Positions 39,701-47,604 of a stretch of DNA of 47,604 bases are shown piece after piece. The DNA lies in contig JAIPDC010000003.1 of the NCBI GenBank assembly GCA_021737865.1, forward strand, positions 1 to 47,604, read 5' to 3'. A program made the position numbers and the translations under genes. The notes under the pieces were generated by a model that was not told the origin of the DNA, made no database searches, and saw only the letters and a program-made list of their open reading frames with translations. Each line of letters begins with the position of its first letter. Position 1 is the first letter of the stretch. This DNA comes from Rhodoferax sp. Its GTDB lineage: Bacteria > Pseudomonadota > Gammaproteobacteria > Burkholderiales > Burkholderiaceae_C.

Positions 39701-41179
39701 CTAAGCCGGCAAGCGCAAATGCATCCGCAACCCGACTCCACCCTGCCCGTCCAGCACCTGCAACTGGCTGTTGTGCACGCGGGCAATTTCATCGGCGATG
39801 GCCAACCCCAGTCCATTGCCCTCGCCAACCGTACCGGTGATGCGGTAGAAGCGCTCCAGCATGCGTGCCCGCTCATGCGGGGGCACGCCGGGGCCGTTGT
39901 CTTCGACTTCCAGAAATGGTTGGTCAGCGGTGCCCTCATCCGGCAGGCACCGGCCGCAGCGAAGCGTGACGCGACCGCCACGCGGCGTGTAGCGAATGGC
40001 GTTGTCCACCAGATTGCCCAGCAGCTCGCGCAGCAGCCAGGTGTGGCCCGTGGCGTGCGCCTCTGTGGTGTCCAACCCCAAGTCAATGTCCTTTGCCGCC
40101 GCCGCATCCAGGTGGGTCTCGAGCATGACCTCGCACAGTTGCTGCAGGTCGACGCGCTGCATGGCCTGCGGTTGCGCGTTGCGGGAATCAACCCGCGACA
40201 GCGCCAGCAACTGGTTGGCCAACTGCGATGTGCGGCGCACCGCCTGGCGCAGTTTAAAAACCTGATCCGCTCCTAAAGTAATAGCTGTATGCGCAACATC
40301 CACGGGGGCTAGAGGGCTATTTTCCATATAAACCCAGTCCGGATTACTCTGTGCAGCCTTGGCCACCACCGCCATGGCCCAGGCCTCCACCTGGGATTGC
40401 AGACCTGCCAGCGGGGTACGCAACTGGTGCGCCGCATCGGCCACAAAACGGTGCTGACTCTCGGCCTGCGCGTTGACCAGATCAAACAGACGGTTCAGCG
40501 ACAGGACCAGTGGGCGCACTTCTTCCGGCGAACCATGGGCATCCAGTGCCGAGAGGTCGCGCGGGGAGCGGCTCTCGACCGCCTCCTTCAATTCAATCAG
40601 CGGGCGAAGCGCCCGGCGCACAGCCCAGTTCACCGCGAAAAAGGCAGCCACCACCAGCACCAGGTTGGGCAAGGCCACCTTGAACCACAGCAGACGCAGC
40701 CACTGCTGGCGCGGGTCCGAGCCGTCGGCTAGGCGCAGCACCAGTTCGCCGGCGACCGTGTTGATCCGCTGGCTGACGATGCGGTAGGTGACACCGTCAA
40801 ATTCCTGGCTGGAAAACTCGGGCTCACCGGTGGCCGGTGGCATACCGCTGAGCCAGGCATCCCCGGTCAGCACACTGCCCTCGCGCCCCACCAGGGCAAA
40901 GGCCGAAACGCCCGGGCGGGCATTCAAAAAATCTTCCATCGGCGGAGCCATCAACAAAACCGGCGGGTCCCCTGCAGCACTGCCCCGACCCACCACCGAC
41001 CCGGCCAGCAAAGGCACCATACTGAGCAACTGGCGGTCCTGTTGCAGGGCCGCGCTATCGGCCGAGCGAAAGTCAAACCAGGCATTGAGCGTGGCCAGCA
41101 CGGCCAGGGGGACCAGCAGCAACAGCAGCAGACGGCGCTGCAGGCCCGATGCCATGCCGACTTGCGCGGCCTGAATCAC
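39701..41179 (-). CDS. Sensor histidine kinase (TctE/QseC-like) with a repeat-encoded insert in the DHp domain
   Basis: A 492-residue inner-membrane kinase. Helix 1 (RRLLLLLLVPLAVLATLNAW) and helix 2 (about 168-190, KVALPNLVLVVAAFFAVNWA) flank a 2CSK_N-type periplasmic domain. Then come HAMP-like residues, the H-box AAHQLRTPLAG with His251, N-box ELLGNLVDNAIRY, and G-boxes EDNGPGVPP and GNGLGLAIADE. Residues about 285-304 (NSPLAPVDVAHTAITLGAD) are encoded in frame by a copy of the 60-nt repeat and lie between the two DHp helices. The GTG at 41179 overlaps the response-regulator stop (GTGA); the ATG at 41155 is an alternative. The signal is unknown; relatives respond to tricarboxylates or other small molecules. 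Confidence 0.85.
   Translation of the reverse strand: MIQAAQVGMASGLQRRLLLLLLVPLAVLATLNAWFDFRSADSAALQQDRQLLSMVPLLAGSVVGRGSAAGDPPVLLMAPPMEDFLNARPGVSAFALVGREGSVLTGDAWLSGMPPATGEPEFSSQEFDGVTYRIVSQRINTVAGELVLRLADGSDPRQQWLRLLWFKVALPNLVLVVAAFFAVNWAVRRALRPLIELKEAVESRSPRDLSALDAHGSPEEVRPLVLSLNRLFDLVNAQAESQHRFVADAAHQLRTPLAGLQSQVEAWAMAVVAKAAQSNPDWVYMENSPLAPVDVAHTAITLGADQVFKLRQAVRRTSQLANQLLALSRVDSRNAQPQAMQRVDLQQLCEVMLETHLDAAAAKDIDLGLDTTEAHATGHTWLLRELLGNLVDNAIRYTPRGGRVTLRCGRCLPDEGTADQPFLEVEDNGPGVPPHERARMLERFYRITGTVGEGNGLGLAIADEIARVHNSQLQVLDGQGGVGLRMHLRLPA
40269..40328 (+). repeat. About 60-nt interspersed repeat, copy 4, inside the histidine kinase gene
   Basis: Plus-strand segments AATAGCTGTATGCGCAACAT, CCACGGGGGCTAGAGGGCTA and TTTTCCATAT match the repeat pattern; the gene reads it on the opposite strand. 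It keeps the reading frame and adds no stop codon. The left end (TCCTAAAGT) is more diverged than in other copies. Confidence 0.72.
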
Positions 41180-41904
41180 GGCAACGGGGCAGCGGCAGCA
41201 GCAAGCGCCTGCTCGGGCACCACCTGCAGCTCGAGCCGATAGCCAAAGCCGCGGATCGAGCGCAGGGCGAGGCCATGGGGTTCGAGCTTGCCGCGCAGCC
41301 TGGAGATGTAGACCTCAACCGCGTTGGAGGTGATTTCCTTGTCCCAGCCGGTCAGGGCTTGCAGCAGTTTGTCCTTGCTGGCGGGTTTGGGGGCCTGCAG
41401 CATCAGGTATTCCATCACGGTCCACTCGCGCGGGCCCAGTTCGACCGGCAGCGCCGCGCCACCGCCACTTGGACGTATGCAGGCCTGGCGCAACGCAGTG
41501 TCCAGCTCCAGCGGGCCAAAGCTCAAGATTGCCGACGTAGCCGCTTGCGAACGGCGCAACAGAGCGCGCAGGCGGGCCAGCAACTCTGGCAACTCAAACG
41601 GTTTGACCATGTAATCGTCGCCACCCATGTCCAGCCCCTGCACGCGGTCCTGCAAGGCATCACGGGCGGTCAAAATCAGCACCGGCATGGCGTGACCTTC
41701 TTTGCGCAGGACCTGGGTCAGCGCCAGCCCATCCATGCCGGGCAGGCCAATGTCGATAACAGCAAGGTCAAAGGCTTCAGCGCGCGTGACCTCCAGCGCG
41801 CGCTCGGCACTGCCCACCCAGTCCACGGCGTAGCCCGCGCCAGTGAGCCCCAGTTTGATCCCACTGGCCACCATGACATCGTCTTCTACCAGCAAAAGTC
41901 GCAT
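41176..41904 (-). CDS. OmpR/PhoB-family response regulator (TctD/QseB-like)
   Basis: 242 residues. Receiver: MRLLLVEDDVMVASGIKLGL, phospho-acceptor Asp51 (DLAVIDIGLPGMDG), Thr79 (LILTARD) and Lys101 (DDYMVKPF). The C-terminal winged-helix DNA-binding domain shows ELGPREWTVMEYLML, TSNAVEVYISRLRGKLEPHG and IRGFGYRLE. It is the cognate regulator of the sensor kinase, whose GTG overlaps its stop by 4 nt. The ribosome site GGAGG, 8 nt before the ATG, is part of a 60-nt repeat copy that fills the entire gap to argB. The C-terminus ends with an Ala/Pro-rich tail. Target genes are unknown. Confidence 0.9.
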   Translation of the reverse strand: MRLLLVEDDVMVASGIKLGLTGAGYAVDWVGSAERALEVTRAEAFDLAVIDIGLPGMDGLALTQVLRKEGHAMPVLILTARDALQDRVQGLDMGGDDYMVKPFELPELLARLRALLRRSQAATSAILSFGPLELDTALRQACIRPSGGGAALPVELGPREWTVMEYLMLQAPKPASKDKLLQALTGWDKEITSNAVEVYISRLRGKLEPHGLALRSIRGFGYRLELQVVPEQALAAAAAPLP

Positions 41905-41963
41905 GAAATTGACCTCCAGCCCGCGCAGAATATGCGCAAGCAGCTACAAAAACAATAGCATTC
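41905..41963 (-). repeat. About 60-nt interspersed repeat, copy 5 (argB-regulator gap, supplies the ribosome site)
   Basis: On the minus strand the segments are TGCTATTGTTTTTGTAGCTG, CTTGCGCATATTC and CGCGGGCTGGAGGTCAATTT, ending at the regulator ATG. The gap between argB stop and regulator start is 61 nt and is almost entirely this repeat. Where other copies have GGCTAGAGGCC, this one has GGCTGGAGGTC, giving a perfect GGAGG Shine-Dalgarno. Confidence 0.78.
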
Positions 41964-41965
41964 GT

Positions 41966-42895
<930 letters not shown>

Positions 42896-42903
42896 TCACC
42901 CCG

Positions 42904-43542
42904 TCAACGGTCCAATACGTAGGGGTTGGTCTGTCGCTCCCGCCCAAACGTGCTCTCTGGTCCGTGCCCGGGGATGAAGACAGTGTCATCGCCCATGGGC
43001 CACAACCGCTGGGTGATGCTGGCAATCAGCGTGTCGTGGTCGCCCTGCGGAAAATCGGTGCGGCCAATGGAGCCGGCAAACAAAACATCGCCCACGAATG
43101 CACGCTTCGCTTCGCTGGAATAGAACACCACGTGGCCCGGCGTATGACCCGGACAGTGCCGCACGGCCAATTCACAGTTGCCAACGGTAACAGTGTCGCC
43201 ATCGACCAGCCAGCGGGTTGGCTTGAACAGCTCGGCCGCTGGAAAACCAAACATTTTGCTCTGCTGCGGCAGGCCATCGATCCAGAACTGGTCGCCCGCG
43301 TGCGGCCCGATGATGGGCAGGTGCAGCCGCCGGGCCAGTTCTCCTGTACCCCCGGCGTGGTCGATGTGGGCATGCGTCAGCCAGATCTGCTCCAGCGTGA
43401 GGCCCAGGCGCTTGACTTCGGCCAGGATGCGGTCCAGGTCACCCCCCGGGTCAATGACGGCGGCCCGCAGAGTCTGGTCGCACCAGACGAGCGAGCAGTT
43501 TTGTTGAAAAGGGGTGACGGGGACGGTGTGGTAGCGCAGCAT
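42904..43542 (-). CDS. MBL-fold hydrolase, YcbL/glyoxalase II-like
   Basis: A 212-residue metallo-beta-lactamase-fold protein. The zinc motif THAHIDH gives H57, H59, D61, H62, and further ligands are His in HCPGHTPGH, Asp in AFVGDVLFAG and His in VFIPGHGPEST. It is about 40 residues shorter than GloB and lacks its C-terminal helical substrate domain, matching YcbL-type type-II glyoxalases that hydrolyse small thioesters. The ATG at 43542 starts the conserved MLRYHTVPVTPFQQNC; the open frame runs 70 codons farther upstream without similarity and is rejected. It lies 47 bp upstream of argB on the same strand and may be co-transcribed with it. Confidence 0.87.
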   Translation of the reverse strand: MLRYHTVPVTPFQQNCSLVWCDQTLRAAVIDPGGDLDRILAEVKRLGLTLEQIWLTHAHIDHAGGTGELARRLHLPIIGPHAGDQFWIDGLPQQSKMFGFPAAELFKPTRWLVDGDTVTVGNCELAVRHCPGHTPGHVVFYSSEAKRAFVGDVLFAGSIGRTDFPQGDHDTLIASITQRLWPMGDDTVFIPGHGPESTFGRERQTNPYVLDR

Positions 43543-43823
43543 AGAAGGTGATTTTAGGTATTTGCAAGTTCTGGCCCGCCTATCGTTGTGCTGGGCATTT
43601 GGACTCTTGCTGCATTGAGTTCCGGGATTGACGATGGACACCAGTGGCAACCAAGGCAACGGTCTGCAGCACTTCAACCACCGGGTTCCTGACTTTGCGT
43701 TGACCCAACTGACTTTTCCTAACCCGACATCATCCGCAACCAGGGATTGCACTGCGCGAGGAATGTTGCAAACGGGGTTACTGCATACACTCAGCTTTCC
43801 GAAGATTCTGCCTCACCCTTTAC
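43543..43823. other. Intergenic region between divergent hydrolase and DMT genes
   Basis: 281 bp that must contain two outward promoters. I see no repeat copy, palindrome longer than 6 bp per arm, or convincing promoter pair, and no coding frame with credible start and codon use. Confidence 0.4.
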
Positions 43824-44891
43824 ATGTCATCTTTACGGTCGGCATCACCTGCCCTTGCCGCAGCACTGCTATTTGGTGCCAGCACGCCACTGGCCAAGTT
43901 GCTAGTCGGTGAAGTGCCCCCTTTGCTGCTCGCGGGCCTGCTCTACCTGGGCAGCGGCCTGGGCTTGACGGTTGCGATGTTTGCCAGGTGGGTCTTGATG
44001 CGCGCACCGGATACGGGTATGGCCGCCCTACATGTGCCAAAGGCAGAACGCATCTGGCTCATGGGAGCCATTCTGGCGGGAGGCGTGATGGGCCCAGCCC
44101 TGCTGATGTCGGGCCTTTCACGCTCGGACGCCGCATCCGCATCCTTGCTGCTCAACGTAGAGGGTGTCCTTACCGCGGTTCTGGCGTGGCTTGTGTTTCG
44201 TGAGAACGCCGATAAGGGCGTGGTCGCTGGGATGGCGGCCATCGCATTGGGCGGCGTATTGCTTTCGTGGCAACCGGGGGACGCGCGAATGTCCACAGGG
44301 GCGTTGCTCATTGTTGCTGCGTGCGCGTGCTGGGCCGTGGATAACAACCTGACACGCAAAGTGTCCACCAACGATGCGATGCTGATCGCCTGTCTGAAGG
44401 GCCTGGTGGCGGGCGTCTGCAATACAGCGCTGGCTTTTGCCACCGGTAGCCATGTGCCAAGCCTGCCAACCCTGGGTGCCGCAATGGTGGTTGGCTTTGT
44501 CGGCTACGGATTGAGTCTGGTCTTGTTTGTGTTGGCCCTGCGCGGTCTGGGTACCGCGCGCACCGGCGCCTATTTCGCCGTTGCTCCACTCTTTGGGGTC
44601 ATTATCTCGCTGGTGCTTTGGCCAGAAATCCCCGGGACCTTGTTCTGGTTAGCCGCGCTGCTCATGGCATTGGGCGTGTGGTTGCACGTACGTGAACGCC
44701 ATGAACACACGCATGTACATGAACCACTGACCCACGCTCACCGTCATCGGCATGATGCACACCACCACCATGAACATGCCGCCGAATGGGATGGAAGTGA
44801 ACCGCACAGCCATGTTCACACGCATACGGCTCAGGAGCACAGTCATACACATTACCCAGACGTGCACCACCGGCACATTCACCCGCACTAG
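43824..44891 (+). CDS. DMT-superfamily (EamA) transporter with a His-rich cytoplasmic tail
   Basis: 355 residues. Ten predicted transmembrane helices make two EamA repeats (start PALAAALLFGASTPLAKLLV; second repeat from TGALLIVAACACWAVDNN). The last 70 or so residues contain about 26 histidines in alternating HxH patterns (HEHTHVHEP, HAHRHRHDAHHHHEHAA, HSHVHTHT, HSHTHYP, HHRHIHPH), a likely binding region for Zn, Ni, Co or Cu ions. Such tails are common in metal transporters but unusual for EamA permeases, which normally move amino acids, sugars or nucleotides. Transport of a metal, or gating by one, is inference. The ATG has no obvious Shine-Dalgarno. Confidence 0.83.
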   Translation: MSSLRSASPALAAALLFGASTPLAKLLVGEVPPLLLAGLLYLGSGLGLTVAMFARWVLMRAPDTGMAALHVPKAERIWLMGAILAGGVMGPALLMSGLSRSDAASASLLLNVEGVLTAVLAWLVFRENADKGVVAGMAAIALGGVLLSWQPGDARMSTGALLIVAACACWAVDNNLTRKVSTNDAMLIACLKGLVAGVCNTALAFATGSHVPSLPTLGAAMVVGFVGYGLSLVLFVLALRGLGTARTGAYFAVAPLFGVIISLVLWPEIPGTLFWLAALLMALGVWLHVRERHEHTHVHEPLTHAHRHRHDAHHHHEHAAEWDGSEPHSHVHTHTAQEHSHTHYPDVHHRHIHPH

Positions 44892-44902
44892 ACATCATGG
44901 TC

Positions 44903-44927
44903 GCCACTGAAGTGAATCAGCAGTGGC
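44903..44927 (+). terminator. Possible terminator hairpin after the DMT gene
   Basis: Stem GCCACTG (44903-44909), 11-nt loop, stem CAGTGGC (44921-44927), 11 bp after the stop. No T-run follows, so termination is uncertain. Confidence 0.4.
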
Positions 44928-45015
44928 ATCCGTGGTGCCTTCGTGCTCACCTGTGATGAAGGCGGCAAGGGTCTCAACTGAAGCGCACCCCATGTACAGG
45001 GATGCCCCCATTCAC

Positions 45016-45073
45016 AGCTAAATATGGCTGCGCCCCCCGCAAAACAAGCGAAGCAAGCTATCAAATATATAGC
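45016..45073 (-). repeat. About 60-nt interspersed repeat, copy 6 (after the lysE-type gene)
   Basis: On the minus strand: GCTATATATTTGATAGCTTG, CTTCGCTTGTTTTGCGG and GGGGCGCAGCCATATTTAGC. The GCTA-N9-TAGC stem and the GGC/GCC end match the other copies. It begins 4 bp after the exporter stop. Confidence 0.72.
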
Positions 45074-45077
45074 ACAT

Positions 45078-45692
45078 TCAAGCGGGTTCGCTATCCCACA
45101 ACAAGGCGGCGGCGGTCACTGTCATGGTTAACGCAATCGCGCTGTCCAGCACCCGCCACGCAGTGGTGGTTCGAAAAAGGGGCGCCAAAAAGCGGGCACC
45201 AAAACCCAGGGCAGAGAACCACACCAGGCTGCCCACGCAAGCCCCCGCGCCAAACACCCAGCGCGCGGGGTCGGGCCGCTGGTTGGCAATGGAGCCCAAC
45301 AGCACCACCGTGTCCAGGTAGACGTGGGGGTTTAAAAAGGTAAAGCCAAAGCAGGCCAACACTGCGGCGGCCAGCGTGGTGCTGGCACTTGGGTCCAGCA
45401 ACATTTGACTACCCCGCCACGCGCGCCGCGCCGCCAATGCGCCGTAGCCCAGCAAAAACAGTGCGCCGCCATAGCGTGTGACTTGCAGAAGCACCGCATT
45501 TTCACGGATCAGCACCCCCGCGCCGCCAATGCCGGCCATGATGAGCAATGCGTCGGATAGCGCGCAGAACAGCACCAACGCGAGCACATGCTCGCGCCGA
45601 ATGCCCTGACGCAACACGTAGGCGTTTTGCGAGCCGATGGCCACGATCAACGCCATGCCGGTTGCAAGCCCGGGCCAAAAATCTGCTGTCAT
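45078..45692 (-). CDS. LysE/ArgO-family amino acid exporter
   Basis: A 204-residue inner-membrane protein with about six hydrophobic segments. The N-terminus GLATGMALIVAIGSQNAYVL, then RQGIRREHV, is the LysE/ArgO signature, and FTFLNPHVYLDTVVLLGSIA is the second conserved region with the Asn-Pro-His motif. Members export lysine, arginine or toxic analogues. It starts 23 bp after the lysA stop on the same strand, so lysine synthesis and basic-amino-acid export probably share one transcript. The start at 45692 lacks a strong ribosome site. Lysine versus arginine specificity cannot be read from the sequence; the lysA link favours lysine (inference). Confidence 0.88.
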   Translation of the reverse strand: MTADFWPGLATGMALIVAIGSQNAYVLRQGIRREHVLALVLFCALSDALLIMAGIGGAGVLIRENAVLLQVTRYGGALFLLGYGALAARRAWRGSQMLLDPSASTTLAAAVLACFGFTFLNPHVYLDTVVLLGSIANQRPDPARWVFGAGACVGSLVWFSALGFGARFLAPLFRTTTAWRVLDSAIALTMTVTAAALLWDSEPA

Positions 45693-45715
45693 ACCGCTGA
45701 GACCGACTGCAACAG

Positions 45716-46978
45716 CTACACCGCTTCCAGCGCTATCAGCTCCGCCACGGTCTGCTTGCGCCGAATCAGCCGGGCTTGGCCGCTATTCGCACCACCTTCA
45801 ACCAGTACTTCCGGAATGAGCGGGCGGCTGTTGTAATTGGAAGACATGGACGCACCATAGGCCCCGGTGTCATGCACTACCAGCAGGTCGCCTACCTGCG
45901 CGACTGGCAAATTGCGCTGCAGCACCACGCCGCCTTCGCCCTGCGTAAACACATCACCCGACTCGCACAGCGGCCCGGCCACCACGGTGGGCTGCACTGC
46001 ACCGGCGACCGGCGTGCCGTCGGCGTGGATGAACTCCATGCCGTGGTAGCTGCCGTACATGGCGGGGCGGGCCAGGTCGCTGAACCCGGCGTCCACCATC
46101 ACAAAATGATTGGCGCCCTGGGCCTTGGTAGCGCGCACCTCACTCACCAGCACGCCGGATTCAGCTACGAGGTAGCGCCCGGGCTCCAGTTCCAGGCCCA
46201 CGGGGTGGCCCAAGTCAGCGGCGATTTGCTGGCGTGCAGCGTCCCACAACGAAAAGTAATGCGCCGTGTCGATGGGTGCATCGGCAGTGCTGTAGGGAAT
46301 GGACAGGCCGCCGCCAGCGGATACGGCCACCAGATCCATGCCCTGCGCCTTGACGGTGCGCACCAGGGCGACCATGGCACCGCACACCTCCTGCAAATGG
46401 GCGTAGTCCACGCCTGAGCCAATGTGCATGTGCAGGCCTTGCAGAGTTAATCCGTTGCTACGCACCTTGGCCAGGGCCATATTCAAGTCGCCATGCCAGA
46501 TGCCGTGTTTGCTGTGCTCGCCCCCGGTATTGGTCTTGTTGCTGTGGCCATGGCCAAAACCAGGGTTGATGCGCAGCCACACCGGATGCCCGGGGCTGAC
46601 CGCGCCAAGCTGGTCCAGCATATCCATGGAGCCGCAGTTAACCGGAATGCCCAGCGCCACCAGGCGCGGCAGGGTGCTGCGGTCCAGCAAGTCGGCGGTG
46701 AAGACGATTTCTGCATGGCCGTTGTGCAAGCCCGGCGCAAAGCCTGCGGCCAGAGCGCGCTCCACTTCGCCCAGCGACACGGCGTCCACCATCACACCCA
46801 GGCTTTTCAGCAGGCGCAGAACGTGGGTGTTGGAATTGGCCTTTTGCGCAAAGCGCACCACGTCAAACTGGCGCAGCGCCTGGACCCGGGCGGCGATGGT
46901 GGCAGCGTCATACACCCACAGCGGCGTGCCATGTTGTTGGGCCAGGGATGCGAGGGTGGAAGGGATAAAAGGGTTCAT
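45716..46978 (-). CDS. lysA: Diaminopimelate decarboxylase LysA
   Basis: A 420-residue fold-III PLP enzyme that converts meso-diaminopimelate to L-lysine. The PLP Lys is K46 in VRFAQKANSN. LQGLHMHIGSGVDY and SAGGGLSIPY bind the PLP phosphate, ELEPGRYLVAESG is the substrate/PLP strand, and VAGPLCESGDVF has the catalytic Cys of the partner subunit. The C-terminal beta-barrel ends MSSNYNSRPLIPEVLV. Sequence pattern and divergent lysR fit the Escherichia coli-type LysA. The first gene of a likely lysA-exporter operon, its start lies 81 bp from the lysR ATG. Confidence 0.94.
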   Translation of the reverse strand: MNPFIPSTLASLAQQHGTPLWVYDAATIAARVQALRQFDVVRFAQKANSNTHVLRLLKSLGVMVDAVSLGEVERALAAGFAPGLHNGHAEIVFTADLLDRSTLPRLVALGIPVNCGSMDMLDQLGAVSPGHPVWLRINPGFGHGHSNKTNTGGEHSKHGIWHGDLNMALAKVRSNGLTLQGLHMHIGSGVDYAHLQEVCGAMVALVRTVKAQGMDLVAVSAGGGLSIPYSTADAPIDTAHYFSLWDAARQQIAADLGHPVGLELEPGRYLVAESGVLVSEVRATKAQGANHFVMVDAGFSDLARPAMYGSYHGMEFIHADGTPVAGAVQPTVVAGPLCESGDVFTQGEGGVVLQRNLPVAQVGDLLVVHDTGAYGASMSSNYNSRPLIPEVLVEGGANSGQARLIRRKQTVAELIALEAV

Positions 46979-47002
46979 GGACCAGATAATCTCCGACCCT
47001 AA

Positions 47003-47042
47003 CTATTCAATCAATGCCATTTTTGTTTGTAATCTATTCAAT
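47003..47042. promoter_or_regulatory. Direct repeats in the lysA-lysR intergenic region, candidate LysR sites
   Basis: The 9-mer CTATTCAAT occurs at 47003-47011 and again at 47034-47042, 31 bp apart (about three helical turns, same face). They flank an AT-rich centre in the 81-bp divergent gap. LysR proteins usually bind two such half-sites; the assignment to LysR is by position. Confidence 0.55.
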
Positions 47043-47059
47043 ATGGATATAGTTAACAA

Positions 47060-47604
47060 ATGCCCCGCCCAGACAACGCCCCGCTGCTAACCCACCGCCA
47101 ACTGGGCCTGTTCAGGGCCATCATGCTGCACGGCAACCTGAGTCGGGCGGCAGAGGTGACCGCATCCAGCCAGCCAACCTTGAGCCGGGAACTGGCACGA
47201 CTGGAATTTCTTCTGGGCTTTGCGCTATTTGACCGTGTCCGGGGACGCCTGCGGCCGACGGCAAGGGCGCTTGCGTTGATGCAGGAGGTCGAGCGCTCCT
47301 TTGTTGGCCTTGAGCAGATATCAGCCCGCGCGCAAGAGCTGCGCACCCTGACCGCGGGGCGCCTGCGCCTGGCCTGCCTGCCTGCGCTGGCGCATGCACT
47401 GGTGCCGCTGGCCCTGGTGCGATTGCAGAAGTCCCACCCGCATGTCAGCGTGAGCGTTGTGCCGCTGGAGGCCCCCTGGCTGGAGCAGGCCATGAGCGAG
47501 CAGCGCTTTGACCTGGGCCTGAGCGAAACCACAGAGGCGCCCACCGGAGTGGAGTTGCGCAACCTGCTAAAGGTCAATGAAGTAGCCGTGCTGCCCGCCG
47601 GACA
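47060..47604 (+). CDS. lysR: LysR-type activator of lysA, N-terminal part (runs off the window)
   Basis: The visible 181 residues start MPRPDNAPLLTHRQLGLFRA. The winged HTH follows: IMLHGNLSRAAEVTASSQPT, LSRELARLEFLLGFALFDR, then VRGRLRPTARA. The effector domain begins near residue 98 (AGRLRLACLPALAHALVPLA). It is divergent from lysA, the arrangement in Escherichia coli, where LysR activates lysA in response to diaminopimelate. The ATG at 47060 is preceded by AGTTAACAA without a classical ribosome site. The gene would need about 120 more codons beyond the window edge. Confidence 0.88.
   Translation, partial: MPRPDNAPLLTHRQLGLFRAIMLHGNLSRAAEVTASSQPTLSRELARLEFLLGFALFDRVRGRLRPTARALALMQEVERSFVGLEQISARAQELRTLTAGRLRLACLPALAHALVPLALVRLQKSHPHVSVSVVPLEAPWLEQAMSEQRFDLGLSETTEAPTGVELRNLLKVNEVAVLPAG

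Noticed and set aside
45700-45730. TGTAGCTGTTGC on the minus strand near the lysA stop, similar to the repeat
   Set aside because: The match is about 12 nt long and within or next to coding sequence; likely chance.

Overview
The window looks like chromosomal DNA of a betaproteobacterium of the Burkholderiales, most likely the Comamonadaceae (Rhodoferax/Polaromonas/Acidovorax type). This rests on high GC with strong GC3 codon use, a liv-type ABC operon with an embedded acyl-CoA ligase, argB close to slmA, several acyl-CoA operons, and small GC-rich repeat modules in the gaps between genes. No rRNA, tRNA, CRISPR array, phage or insertion sequence was recognised.

Layout. 1-3.3 kb: the 5' part of an anthraniloyl-CoA monooxygenase gene behind a palindromic operator, an Atm1-like ABC exporter, and a divergent YciA-like thioesterase. 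3.5-10.6 kb: livH-livM-livG-livF, an AMP-forming acyl-CoA ligase and a periplasmic binding protein; this is an uptake system coupled to CoA activation, closed by a clear terminator. 10.7-15.8 kb (minus strand): TetR, SDR (PECR-like), acyl-CoA dehydrogenase, YigI-like thioesterase, GNAT and MFS transporter, with a 36-nt palindrome before the TetR gene. 15.8-22 kb (minus): receiver-histidine kinase, periplasmic M16 peptidase, RoxA ribosomal oxygenase and a coupled exported protein. 22.2-26.3 kb (plus): a chimeric gene remnant between two repeat copies, then VOC protein, methyltransferase, TapT, a small zinc-ribbon protein, an exported His/Arg-rich protein and a RIO-type kinase. 26.3-30.5 kb: NAD-type isocitrate dehydrogenase and a LysR gene on the minus strand, divergent from an SdsA1-like alkylsulfatase lipoprotein. 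30.5-38.8 kb (minus): a beta-oxidation operon (TetR, FadE-like dehydrogenase, DUF2147, FadB-like, thiolase, terminator), followed by a thioesterase and an ECI2-like isomerase. 38.9-43.5 kb (minus): slmA, a TctE/TctD-like two-component pair, argB and a YcbL-like hydrolase. 43.8-47.6 kb: a His-tailed DMT transporter, an ArgO/LysE exporter and lysA, divergent from a partial lysR.

The overall theme is degradation of CoA thioesters (aromatic, fatty, possibly alkyl sulfate-derived) with local TetR, LysR and perhaps MarR control.

The least expected signal lies between the genes. Three unrelated small structured repeat types fill many gaps. One, in the liv operon, keeps its stem-loops through compensatory base changes and in one copy is translated as the LivG C-terminus. 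Another, about 60 nt long with six copies, lies in frame inside the DHp region of a histidine kinase, supplies the Shine-Dalgarno of its response regulator, and exactly fills a convergent gap. The sequence does not reveal a complete new defence or metabolic system.
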